This document shows positions 9,469-16,783 of a DNA stretch of 64,000 nt, one piece after another. Position numbers and translations under genes: made by a program. The stretch's first letter is position 1, and every line of letters starts with the position of its first letter. Origin of the DNA: Saprospiraceae bacterium. GTDB lineage: Bacteria; Bacteroidota; Bacteroidia; Chitinophagales; Saprospiraceae. The notes beneath the pieces are model-generated. The model was not told the DNA's origin and ran no database searches. It saw nothing but the letters and a program-made list of their open reading frames with translations. Location of the stretch: assembly GCA_016717265.1 (NCBI GenBank), contig JADKFX010000001.1, forward strand, positions 3,298,501 to 3,362,500, written 5' to 3'.

Positions 9469-10341
9469 ATGAAAAAAATTCTATTATTCTCAATTTTAGC
9501 CTTAACCTTGGGAACTTCCTTAATGGCGCAAAAAGTATCTACTAAAGTAATTGATAACAAAGGAACTATTAAATGGGTATTGGATAGTTCTACTGCTGTT
9601 ATTACAAAAGCAGATAGTACCATCTTATATGTAACACCTACTCAATTGAGAGATAGCTTAGGAAATTTTGTAAGATATGCGGATACCGCTGCGATGTTGT
9701 CCACTTATATCAATAGTGCCGACAATGGGTTAACAAAAACCGGTAAACTCGTACAATTAGGTGGCACTTTGATTAAGCCAACTACAATTGTTACGACAGC
9801 AGCAAATTTTTTAGCAATCACAGGCTTGCAACCAGGATCCAATACAACAGATAGTGTAATGGTTGTAAATCCTACTACCGGACAAGTAAAATTCATTTCA
9901 GCTTCTTCACTTTTTAATTCACTTACATTTAGTAATGGTTTAACAAAAACAGGAAATCTTGTAGAATTAGGAGGTGCTTTAACCAAACCTACTACAATTA
10001 GTACAGATGCTGTAAATAATTTAAAAATTACAGGATTACAAAGTGGAAATTTAGCGACAGATAGTTTGGTTGTTTCCGCAGCTGATGGCACCTTAAAAAG
10101 AGTTACCGCAGAATCCATATTGCAAAGTGGTGATCAAAACTTTACATCAACAGCAGGACAAGCAGTTTATACAGTAACAAATATGCCAGCTACCGTATCA
10201 AAAGTTTGGGTATTTAGAAATGGGGCAAAGCTCATAGCAACTGTAGATTATTTAACAGTACCAGGTACTTGTACATTGACTCCAGCAATGGCAGTATTAG
10301 TTCAAACAGGAGATATTATAGAAGTACAATGGGTTAAATAA
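9469..10341 (+). CDS. Secreted repeat protein, tail-fibre-like
   Basis: A 290-residue exported protein; signal peptide MKKILLFSILALTLGTSLMAQ. The middle holds two tandem copies of a ~75-residue unit: NGLTKTGKLVQLGGTLIKPT... and NGLTKTGNLVELGGALTKPT..., each followed by a NFLAITGLQPG / NLKITGLQSG strand and TDSVMVV / TDSLVVS. Such glycine/threonine units form beta-helical fibre shafts in phage tail proteins. The end (FTSTAGQAVYTVTNMPATVS then VWVFRNGAKL) resembles the C-terminal cap of the previous gene. Lies 34 bases downstream of its neighbour. No known function. Confidence 0.68.
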   Translation: MKKILLFSILALTLGTSLMAQKVSTKVIDNKGTIKWVLDSSTAVITKADSTILYVTPTQLRDSLGNFVRYADTAAMLSTYINSADNGLTKTGKLVQLGGTLIKPTTIVTTAANFLAITGLQPGSNTTDSVMVVNPTTGQVKFISASSLFNSLTFSNGLTKTGNLVELGGALTKPTTISTDAVNNLKITGLQSGNLATDSLVVSAADGTLKRVTAESILQSGDQNFTSTAGQAVYTVTNMPATVSKVWVFRNGAKLIATVDYLTVPGTCTLTPAMAVLVQTGDIIEVQWVK

Positions 10342-10397
10342 CCATCTTCTATTAAAGAACTAAACGGAACAAAAATCCATACATTTATTCGTGTCCA

Positions 10398-10434
10398 TTC
10401 AGTAATTTATTTTTCTACAAAATAAATTACTGAA
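10398..10434 (+). terminator. Intrinsic terminator-like hairpin
   Basis: A perfect 16-bp inverted repeat (arms 10398-10413 and 10419-10434) with a 5-base loop, so the A/T-rich stem itself supplies a T-run (ATTTATTTT). It sits between the 290-residue and 577-residue repeat-protein genes and probably ends or attenuates the upstream transcript. Confidence 0.6.
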
Positions 10435-10451
10435 CACACAAATTCTACTGA

Positions 10452-12185
10452 ATGAAAAAAATTATCTATCTAATTTTGATATTAAATTGCTTGCTTGAAA
10501 AAAGTATTGCACAAATAGTTATCAATCCAAAAGGAACAAAAATTAATGTTGACAGCAGTAAATGGAGCCTTCTTGGAAATAATATTTATAAAAAAAATAC
10601 AGGCAATGTAGGAATTGGGACATCCAATCCACTTGCGCAATTGCATACTACCTTAGATGTTAGATTTGAAGGTATTGGTATCAATACCACAAATACAAAA
10701 ATCCTAACAACGGATGGATCAGGAAATGTAACTACAAGATTATTTTCAAACTTACTTTTAGGAAATGCTATTAGCTCATTAAATGGTTTGACCGTTTCGA
10801 CTCAAACATTTACAACTGGCAATACTGGAACTAATTTTAACATTTCTTCAATTGGTTCTGTGCATACATTTAATTTACCAGATGCATCCGCTCTTAATAG
10901 AGGTGCCTTGACTGCCGCGAATTGGAGTACATTTAATGCCAAAGAAAACGCTTTAACTTTTTCAACAGGATTGACAAGAACTGTAAATACTATAACTGTA
11001 AATACCAGTCAAAATATAAATACATTATCCAATCTTACAACCAATGGTTTGATAAAAACAAGTGGTGGAACAGGCGCATTAAGCATTGCAACTGCGGGAG
11101 TGGATTATTCTGCAGGAACTGCAGCACTTTCTACTGGAATTTTAAAATCTACTACAACAACCGGTAATTTAACCATAGCTGTAGCAGCAGACTTCCCATT
11201 ACTAAATCAAAATACAACAGGTAGTGCAGCTACATTAACAACAGCTAGAAATATTCATGGTGGCACTTTTAATGGGAGTGCCGATGTTACCAATATTATC
11301 ACTTCCACTTTTGGTGGGACAGGCAATGGTTTTACAAAATTTACGGGTCCGAATACCACTGAAAAGACCTTTACATTGCCCAATGCGAGTGCAATTATTT
11401 TAACCAGTGATGCAGCTGTAACAGCAATACAAGGAGGTACTGGAATTTCAAATTATACAACTGGTGATCTTTTGTATGCTAGTGCATCTACTGTATTAAG
11501 TAAACTCAATGCTGTAGCAACAGGAAATGCATTGATTTCCGGCGGCATATCCACAGCTCCTTTATGGGGTAAAATAGGATTGACAACACATGTTTCAGGA
11601 ATTTTACCAATTGCAAATGGCGGAACAAATTCTTCCACTGCATTGAATAATAATCGGATTATAATTTCATCCGGCAATGCAATAATAGAAGCTCCAGCTT
11701 TATCTAATGGCCAATTATTAATTGGATCCACAGGCGCGACACCGGTAGCAGCAAACATAACTGCTGGAGGTGGCATTACGATAACGAATTCAGCAGGATC
11801 TATTACTATAGCTACAAATGCATCCACGGTAACACAAGTTACGGGTACAAGCACACTGACAACCAACAGCTCTTCAGATGTTTCCTTTAGCACTCCAATG
11901 TCGGTTACTCCAGGAGCAGGAAATTACCTTGTGTTTTTTACTGGGAAGGTATCCAATAACAGCTTTGGATCGAATGTAATAATATCAATTTACAACAATG
12001 GAACAAGGATGAATCATACAGAAATGGAATCCACATCCACTTTTAGCAATGATATCCAAACCATCGCAACGAATGGATTTATTACGAATCTTTTAGCGGG
12101 TCAAAGTATTGAAATGAAATGGCGTACCGGTGGCGGAACTGCTACAATTACAAATCGAACGTTTATCATCCAGAAGCTTAATTAA
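10452..12185 (+). CDS. Large secreted fibre-like repeat protein
   Basis: A 577-residue exported protein; signal peptide MKKIIYLILILNCLLEKSIAQ. The N-terminal part carries GNVGIGTSNPLAQLHTT, then a long Ser/Thr/Gly/Asn-rich shaft with units known from phage tail fibres: ALNRGALTAANWSTFNAKEN, GGTGISNYTTGDLLYASAST, ILPIANGGTNSSTALNNNRI. The C-terminal ~120 residues look like a compact C1q/TNF-like beta domain (SFSTPMSVTPGAGNYLVFFT, SNNSFGSNVIISIYNNGTRM), a plausible receptor-binding or trimerising tip (inference). There is no T9SS domain. A hairpin terminator precedes it, so it may have its own promoter. Confidence 0.68.
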   Translation: MKKIIYLILILNCLLEKSIAQIVINPKGTKINVDSSKWSLLGNNIYKKNTGNVGIGTSNPLAQLHTTLDVRFEGIGINTTNTKILTTDGSGNVTTRLFSNLLLGNAISSLNGLTVSTQTFTTGNTGTNFNISSIGSVHTFNLPDASALNRGALTAANWSTFNAKENALTFSTGLTRTVNTITVNTSQNINTLSNLTTNGLIKTSGGTGALSIATAGVDYSAGTAALSTGILKSTTTTGNLTIAVAADFPLLNQNTTGSAATLTTARNIHGGTFNGSADVTNIITSTFGGTGNGFTKFTGPNTTEKTFTLPNASAIILTSDAAVTAIQGGTGISNYTTGDLLYASASTVLSKLNAVATGNALISGGISTAPLWGKIGLTTHVSGILPIANGGTNSSTALNNNRIIISSGNAIIEAPALSNGQLLIGSTGATPVAANITAGGGITITNSAGSITIATNASTVTQVTGTSTLTTNSSSDVSFSTPMSVTPGAGNYLVFFTGKVSNNSFGSNVIISIYNNGTRMNHTEMESTSTFSNDIQTIATNGFITNLLAGQSIEMKWRTGGGTATITNRTFIIQKLN

Positions 12186-12328
12186 TCATCTTCAGCATTA
12201 TAAATTTCCAATATTATTGTATTCGTTTTCCAACTATTTTGGAGTAATATACCAAACAAAATATTAGTAATTACGAATCAAAGTTGGTCCACTTTATGTT
12301 GCCTATTTGCAAACAAGCTATAAAATTC

Positions 12329-13198
12329 TTAACGCATTATAGAAACTTGGTAATTATCCAGATTGTCATTTGCCGTAAAATTGAGGTTATCGATAGAAAC
12401 TGCAAAATATGAAGTACCATTCTTAACTACAAAAACATCGCCTTTCGCTAATACTTTGGTATCAATCGAACCAACTTCATTCGATCCATTATCGAATGCA
12501 TCAATAATATCTTCCTGGTAGAGTATTCCTGAATAGGTAAAACTAGAAGGAGGATTCTTTATGATAGATCCGTTTCTCGGAGTAAATTTTTTAACCCAGT
12601 CGAAATTAGATTGAGGATCGACGACTCCATAGTCCCGGACATGTGCATTCGGATCATTTCCTGAAACCACCTTTGCATTAAATAAATCCAAGCCACCTTG
12701 TCTAGGTCCGGAAAAATTATAAATGATCAATCCTTTTGCTGTTTCTGTAGCCGGTATAGCTGTAAAAATTACCCTAATAGTACGTACTTCCAAACTATCC
12801 TTTTCATCCGCTAAAGTAAATTCGTATACTGTGGTATCCGGTTTTTTGGAGGTATTGAATTCGTAGATATTAGTAATTCCATCTTTGTCTGTACCAATCA
12901 ATAAAGCCGGATTGGCTGGAGCAGCGGTCGCATTTACTTTAAACGTGAGCGGTTGCAGTGTGAGTCCGTCCTGTTTTACCGTAATGGATTTTAAAGAATT
13001 GCTGCCTTTTGCGGCGGCGATACTAATTTTGATTGGGCTGTAGATTGGAATTGATACATCGCTGGTAATTAAACCGCTACCACTAACAAAACTCAGACCC
13101 GGATTAACATGTACCGGATCATCATCTTTCTTACAACAAAATATGGTTGTCAATAGCATTAATATGAAAAGTACCTTGTTTGAAGAAATTGGCTTCAT
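12329..13198 (-). CDS. Hypothetical lipoprotein
   Basis: About 289 residues from the ATG read from 13198; an upstream ATG at 13246 would put 16 polar residues before the signal peptide. The signal sequence VLFILMLLTTIFCC, followed by KKDDD, contains a lipobox cysteine, and the acidic residues after it resemble the Bacteroidota lipoprotein surface-export signal. The rest is beta-rich; the end (YFAVSIDNLNFTANDNLDNY) is not matched to a known family. It faces the upstream repeat-protein genes convergently; no partner gene is evident. Confidence 0.6.
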   Translation of the reverse strand: MKPISSNKVLFILMLLTTIFCCKKDDDPVHVNPGLSFVSGSGLITSDVSIPIYSPIKISIAAAKGSNSLKSITVKQDGLTLQPLTFKVNATAAPANPALLIGTDKDGITNIYEFNTSKKPDTTVYEFTLADEKDSLEVRTIRVIFTAIPATETAKGLIIYNFSGPRQGGLDLFNAKVVSGNDPNAHVRDYGVVDPQSNFDWVKKFTPRNGSIIKNPPSSFTYSGILYQEDIIDAFDNGSNEVGSIDTKVLAKGDVFVVKNGTSYFAVSIDNLNFTANDNLDNYQVSIMR

Positions 13199-13286
13199 AT
13201 ATTGATTTTTAATGTGAACAATTCTAAGTTTAAAATGGTCATGCAAAATAAGTAATAAAGCGGTTAATATTTACTAGGAATCGTAA

Positions 13287-13921
13287 AATAATGTTCATAT
13301 ATTAAATGAAGTTCAATTCAAAAGATTCTTTTTATCAAATGACACATACTTAGGCATCGATTATCTACTTGTAAACTTAAATTACAACATGAATCTTTTA
13401 GCTAATGGTACTCATAGCTACACCGTTAATTGGACTATACCAAGCAATATTCCGGCAGGAACTTTTTTCCTATTGGAAACGCTTGGTTATTATAATTCCG
13501 TCAAGGAATCCAACGAGAATGACAACAGTTTTTATTTTATGGATCATTTTATGTGCCACCTGGAATAAGTGGTGTTGTAGAAAATAGATCAAATAATCTT
13601 TTGAGCATTGAGGTACCGAATAATGAATCAACAAATGAATTGGAGGCACCTGAGGTCAATAGCCAAAATTCGTTCTAACCATTTATAATCATTCCCACAT
13701 TCCACAGAATTGTAATGTAAGTGTTAGTGGTCTAATTATTAATGTATTTCCTGTAGATCCACATTCATCATATGTATTATGCAATTCTTTTGGTCAAGTT
13801 CTTTATAAAGGAAAAGCAAATCAAGAATTGATTCAATGTGAAGTAAATACTATCGGCATTTTTTTTAACCTTATTAGATGAATTTCAGAATAAATGTGTG
13901 CAAAAATTGCTTGTCAAATAA
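13287..13921 (+). pseudogene. Decayed CARDB + T9SS-sorted secreted protein
   Basis: Three reading-frame pieces join into one recognisable C-terminus. Piece 1 (from 13287) reads VQFKRFFLSNDTYLGIDYLL then NLLANGTHSYTVNWTIPS and GTFFLLETLGYYNSVKESN, a CARDB-type adhesion fold. Around 13540 the frame shifts to GSFYVPPGISGVVENRSNN. Piece 3 reads VFPVDPHSSYVLCNSFGQVL and, after another shift near 13863, LLDEFQNKCVQKLLVK and a stop, like a T9SS sorting domain. No start codon or signal peptide precedes it, so it is a fragment with at least two frameshifts. Probably non-functional. Confidence 0.6.
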
Positions 13922-13935
13922 AAATATTTACTGTT

Positions 13936-14139
13936 TTATGATCGGATGACTAATTTGTATTCATAGTGGCAATCACAATTATTATAAGTCGGAAATTTAA
14001 TTTTTGTTTCGCAACTGAAAATTCCATTTACCGGCTTATTTTTTAATGGAATGAATTTACTTGAGGCACTTCATCTATATAAACGGTTCCTCGGCCATCA
14101 TTTCGACTGTACATAGTCAACCTAGAATTCCACAATTGT
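13936..14139 (-). pseudogene. Fragment of an unrecognised decayed gene
   Basis: On the minus strand, QLWNSRLTMYSRNDGRGTVY then IDEVPQVNSFH reads like genuine protein, and after a frameshift near 14050 continues FIPLKNKPVNGIFSCETKIK then FPTYNNCDCHYEYKLVIRS to a stop. No family was recognised. The two pieces adjoin without a gap, which favours a frameshifted remnant over chance, but both are short. Together with the neighbouring pseudogene it makes 13.3-14.2 kb a gene graveyard. Confidence 0.3.
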
Positions 14140-14232
14140 CAGTTAGACTGATTCTTTTAGGTCTTTAAGAAATTCCAATGATGTGTAAGATAATAAATAA
14201 TACGATTTTTATTACATAACGAGTAATATTAT

Positions 14233-14255
14233 ACCCAAATATAGTATATTTGGGT
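14233..14255 (+). promoter_or_regulatory. Palindromic operator over a -7 promoter element, upstream of hipB
   Basis: A perfect 11-bp inverted repeat, ACCCAAATATA / TATATTTGGGT, around one central G. The right arm contains TATATTTG (14245-14252), which fits the Bacteroidota -7 consensus TAnnTTTG, 18 bases before the hipB ATG at 14271. HipB-type XRE proteins are known to repress their own operon through such palindromes, so this is the expected autoregulatory site (inference from position and symmetry). Confidence 0.7.
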
Positions 14256-14270
14256 CATATTGTACCAGTT

Positions 14271-14582
14271 ATGAAAAAAACTATATTGCTTCCATCAACT
14301 GAAAAATTACTAATAGAACTTGGCGAGAACATCAGATTGGCGCGTTTACGCAGGAAATTAAGTGCTGAACAAGTATCTGAAAGGGCTAATATAGGGCGCA
14401 AAACTTTATGGGCAATCGAGAAAGGTTCTCCGAGTGTTGCTATCGGGTCCTATGCTCAAGTATTATTTGTTTTAGGACTGGAAAAAGATTTAATCAAAGT
14501 TGCAGAAGATGATAAGTTGGGCAGAAAGCTTCAGGATGCGGAGTTAGTAATAAAAGAAAGAGCTCCTAAAAAATCAAAATAG
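14271..14582 (+). CDS. hipB: HipB-like XRE antitoxin
   Basis: About 103 residues from ATG 14271; a TTG at 14250 lies inside the operator and is rejected. The helix-turn-helix spans ENIRLARLRRKLSAEQVSER to RKTLWAIEKGSPSVAIGSY, the Cro/XRE fold found in HipB. The basic C-terminal tail (KERAPKKSK) may contact DNA or the toxin. It lies 12 bases before hipA. Role: neutralises HipA and represses the operon through the palindrome just upstream. Confidence 0.85.
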   Translation: MKKTILLPSTEKLLIELGENIRLARLRRKLSAEQVSERANIGRKTLWAIEKGSPSVAIGSYAQVLFVLGLEKDLIKVAEDDKLGRKLQDAELVIKERAPKKSK

Positions 14583-14594
14583 TATGTAAGTAAA

Positions 14595-15857
14595 ATGGCA
14601 AAAGGCAGCGCAAAAATAGAAATACTGGTATATGCTCATTGGCAAGGCTTTTCAGAACCTAAATTAATGGGAATCCTCAGTGTTACACCAGCAAAAGCCA
14701 AAGAAGTATTTTCATTTGAATACGCTTCTGATTGGTTGAAATCTGGATTCTCTCAAGTGATTGATCCTGATTTGCAATTATTTTCTGGTTCTTATTTTCC
14801 AAGGGATGAAAAAACTAATTTTGGAGTTTTTCTCGATTCTTGTCCGGATAGGTGGGGAAGGGTTCTAATGCAAAGAAGAGAGGCAATTATAGCCAAAATG
14901 GAGAATCGAAAATCAAAAAATCTATTAGAATCAGATTTTTTACTTGGCGTTTTTGATGGTCACAGAATGGGTGCCTTACGGTTTAAACTTGATGTTGATG
15001 GTCCATTTTTGAATAATAATAAAGAGATGGTATCTCCTCCATGGACATTATTAACGGATCTTCAAGATGCAAGTTTGAAATTTGAAGAAGATAATGATGA
15101 TGATTTGCAAAATTTAAAATGGATCAGCATGTTATTTGCACCTGGCTCCTCTTTGGGTGGGGCAAGACCCAAAGCGAGTGTTATAGACCCCACAAACAAT
15201 TTATGGATTGCTAAATTCCCAAGCAAGAATGATGATAAAGATGTTGCTGCCTGGGAAATGATTGCACTTGAGTTAGCAAAAAAAGCTGGAATAAATGTTG
15301 CACAGGGAGAGGTCCATCAGTTCAATAACCGATATCATACTTTTCTCACAAAACGGTTTGATAGAACAGAAAGAGGTGAAAGGATTCACTTTACTTCTGC
15401 AATGACCTTGCTGGGCCATAAAGATGGAGAAGATTCCCATGGTGCAAGTTATTTAGAGCTAGTAGAATTTATTACAAAACATGGCAAAAGAGTAGATAAG
15501 GACCTGGAAGAATTATGGAGAAGAATAGTATTCAGTATATGTGTAAAAAATACAGATGACCATTTGAGAAATCATGGTTTCCTATTAACGGAAGCCGGAT
15601 GGGTGCTTTCACCCGCCTATGATATCAATCCCAATGAATATGGGAAAGGCTTAAGCTTAAACATAAATGATCAAAACAATTCTCTTGATCTTGATCTAGC
15701 TTTAGAGGTCTCAAGCTTTTTCCGACTGGACATCACCAGGGCTAATCAAATAATTGACCATATAAAAAGCATTGCTAGCTCTTGGAGAGGATTAGCATTA
15801 AAATATAAGATACCTTCTGCAGAGCAGGAGAGAATGTCGGTTGCATTTTCGTTATAA
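14595..15857 (+). CDS. hipA: HipA-like serine/threonine kinase toxin
   Basis: A 420-residue HipA-family kinase. Visible elements: the glycine-rich segment SSLGGARPKASV (residues 185-196), LTKRFDRTERGERIHFTSAM at about 251-270, the catalytic loop CVKNTDDHLRNHGF (316-329) and the metal-binding SPAYDINP (339-346). HipA of E. coli phosphorylates glutamyl-tRNA synthetase; the target here is unknown. The N-terminal ~100 residues form the HipA N1-like domain in the same chain, so this is a full-length toxin rather than a split HipS/HipT type. Second gene of the operon. The tRNA-like repeat array begins about 120 bases downstream. Confidence 0.9.
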   Translation: MAKGSAKIEILVYAHWQGFSEPKLMGILSVTPAKAKEVFSFEYASDWLKSGFSQVIDPDLQLFSGSYFPRDEKTNFGVFLDSCPDRWGRVLMQRREAIIAKMENRKSKNLLESDFLLGVFDGHRMGALRFKLDVDGPFLNNNKEMVSPPWTLLTDLQDASLKFEEDNDDDLQNLKWISMLFAPGSSLGGARPKASVIDPTNNLWIAKFPSKNDDKDVAAWEMIALELAKKAGINVAQGEVHQFNNRYHTFLTKRFDRTERGERIHFTSAMTLLGHKDGEDSHGASYLELVEFITKHGKRVDKDLEELWRRIVFSICVKNTDDHLRNHGFLLTEAGWVLSPAYDINPNEYGKGLSLNINDQNNSLDLDLALEVSSFFRLDITRANQIIDHIKSIASSWRGLALKYKIPSAEQERMSVAFSL

Positions 15858-15908
15858 AATATTTTTTAGTTTAGTTCTCAAAATTTAAGGAAGTTAGTCT
15901 ACACAATA

Positions 15909-15997
15909 GAAATTGTTAGCGAAATTGTTAGTACAAATAAAAAGGAGCTACAAAATCGCTCTTGTAACTCCTTACTTTTCAGTCGATGCACCAGGAT
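15909..15997. other. Remnant end of an older integrated element
   Basis: Contains two adjacent 12-base direct repeats GAAATTGTTAGC / GAAATTGTTAGT (15909-15932), then 64 bases (15934-15997) that match the inner right end of the present island (46440-46503) with about five mismatches, running into a tRNA-Pro-like CACCAGGATT. The order repeats, hairpin, att is the same as at the island's right end but the repeat sequence differs. Best read as the right boundary of an earlier, related element with a different integrase. Confidence 0.6.
15942..15973 (-). terminator. Bidirectional-looking hairpin, leftward terminator copy
   Basis: Arms AAGGAGCTACAA and TTGTAACTCCTT (15942-15953 / 15962-15973) form a 12-bp stem with one C-A mismatch on the top strand but a G-U pair on the minus-strand transcript, which then runs into TTTTTATTT. 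It is a near copy of the hairpin beside tRNA-Pro at 46448-46479. Confidence 0.6.
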
Positions 15998-16595
15998 TTC
16001 CTGTCCCGATGCTAAGCGGGAGAACCTGGGACCCTGACGCTTGCAGCGCCATACCCTAACCAGACCTTTTTTCATGTAATTAAAAAGCTCTTGCAGTCTT
16101 GCAGACCCTGGCGCTTGCAGCGCCATACCCTAACCAGACCTTTTTTCATTTAATTAAAAAGCTCTTGCATTCTTGCCAGAGCTTTTTTGTCGGGGCACCA
16201 GGATTTCTTGTCCCGATGCTAAGCGGGAGAACCTGGGACCCTGGCGCTTGCAGCGCCATACCCTAACCAGACCTTTTTTCATTTAATTAAAAAGCTCTTG
16301 CAAGAATGCAAGAGCTTTTTTTTGTCGGGGCACCAGGATTTCTTGTCCCGATGCTAAGCGGGAGAACCTGGGACCCTGGCGCTTTTAGCGCCATACCCTA
16401 ACCTGACCTTTTTTCATTTAATTAAAAAGCTCTTGCAAGAATGCAAGAGCTTTTTTTTGTCAGAGCACCAGGATTTCATGTCCCGATGCTAAGCGGGAGA
16501 ACCTGGGACCCTAGCGCTTGCAGCGCCATACCCTAACCAGACCTTTTTTCATTTAATTAAAAAGCTCTTGCAAGAATGCAAGAGCTTTTTTTTGT
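15982..16595. repeat. Tandem array of 135-bp tRNA-Pro-derived hairpin repeats
   Basis: Three complete units start at 16191, 16326 and 16461 and the attL core continues the phase at 16596, an exact 135-bp spacing. Two deleted units precede them (15982-16103 and 16104-16190). Read on the minus strand each unit holds: a bidirectional terminator-like hairpin (arms AAAGCTCTTGCA / TGCAAGAGCTTT); GGTCTGGTTAGGGTA, resembling the tRNA-Pro D region; a perfect stem TGGCGCT-GCA-AGCGCCA in the anticodon-arm position; and GGGTCCCAGGTT ... AAATCCTGGTGCCCCGA, which is the tRNA-Pro T arm and acceptor with a ~22-base hairpin insert (TCCCG...CGGGA) in the T loop. No protein is encoded. Confidence 0.85.
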
Positions 16596-16638
16596 CGGGG
16601 CACCAGGATTCGAACCTGGGACCCCCTGCTCCCAAAGC
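16594..16638. repeat. attL: 45-bp copy of the tRNA-Pro 3' half
   Basis: Begins GTCGGGGCACCAGGATTCGA and ends CTCCCAAAGC. It is identical over 45 bases to 46488-46532, and sequences diverge immediately after (left GTGTATTTTATG, right AGGTACGCTAAC). The copy covers the acceptor 3' strand, T arm, variable loop and anticodon stem-loop of tRNA-Pro, as expected for a tyrosine-integrase target in a tRNA 3' end. Confidence 0.9.
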
Positions 16639-16743
16639 GTGTATTTTATGGTTTGATACGGTTTTAAATGGTCTTAAAGTATCTGTATATCAAGTATATA
16701 TAAGTAAAATAGGTATGAATTAAGTCATAAAAATACATATTTT

Positions 16744-16765
16744 ATGTGCAAATTATGTGCAAATT
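16744..16765 (+). repeat. Integrase arm-site-like direct repeats, left end
   Basis: Two adjacent perfect copies of ATGTGCAAATT, about 106 bases inside attL and just before the integrase start. The matching pair near attR (ATGTGCAATTT, ATGTGCAAATA) supports a role as integrase or excisionase binding sites; this is inferred from position and recurrence. Confidence 0.6.
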
Positions 16766-16771
16766 TTCTAA

Positions 16772-16779
16772 TATCTTTG
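16772..16779 (+). promoter_or_regulatory. -7 promoter element of the integrase gene
   Basis: TATCTTTG fits TAnnTTTG and ends four bases before the integrase ATG at 16784. Transcription from it would start at or near the ATG, giving a leaderless or nearly leaderless mRNA. No convincing -33 TTTG is seen; the arm-site repeats occupy that position, so integrase binding could repress its own promoter. Confidence 0.5.
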
Positions 16780-16783
16780 ATCT

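Noticed and set aside
11453..11893. 146-residue minus-strand open frame
   Set aside because: Hydrophobic-looking translation arises from the antisense of Thr/Gly-rich fibre repeats.
13405..13587. 60-residue open frame
   Set aside because: Out of frame with the CARDB pseudogene whose translation is the recognisable one.
15899..16126. 75-residue minus-strand open frame in the repeat array
   Set aside because: It is a by-product of the structured repeats; the same frame is not kept across units and the composition is not protein-like.
15982..16595. CRISPR array
   Set aside because: The 135-bp units are nearly identical over their full length with no unique spacers, and no cas genes are present.
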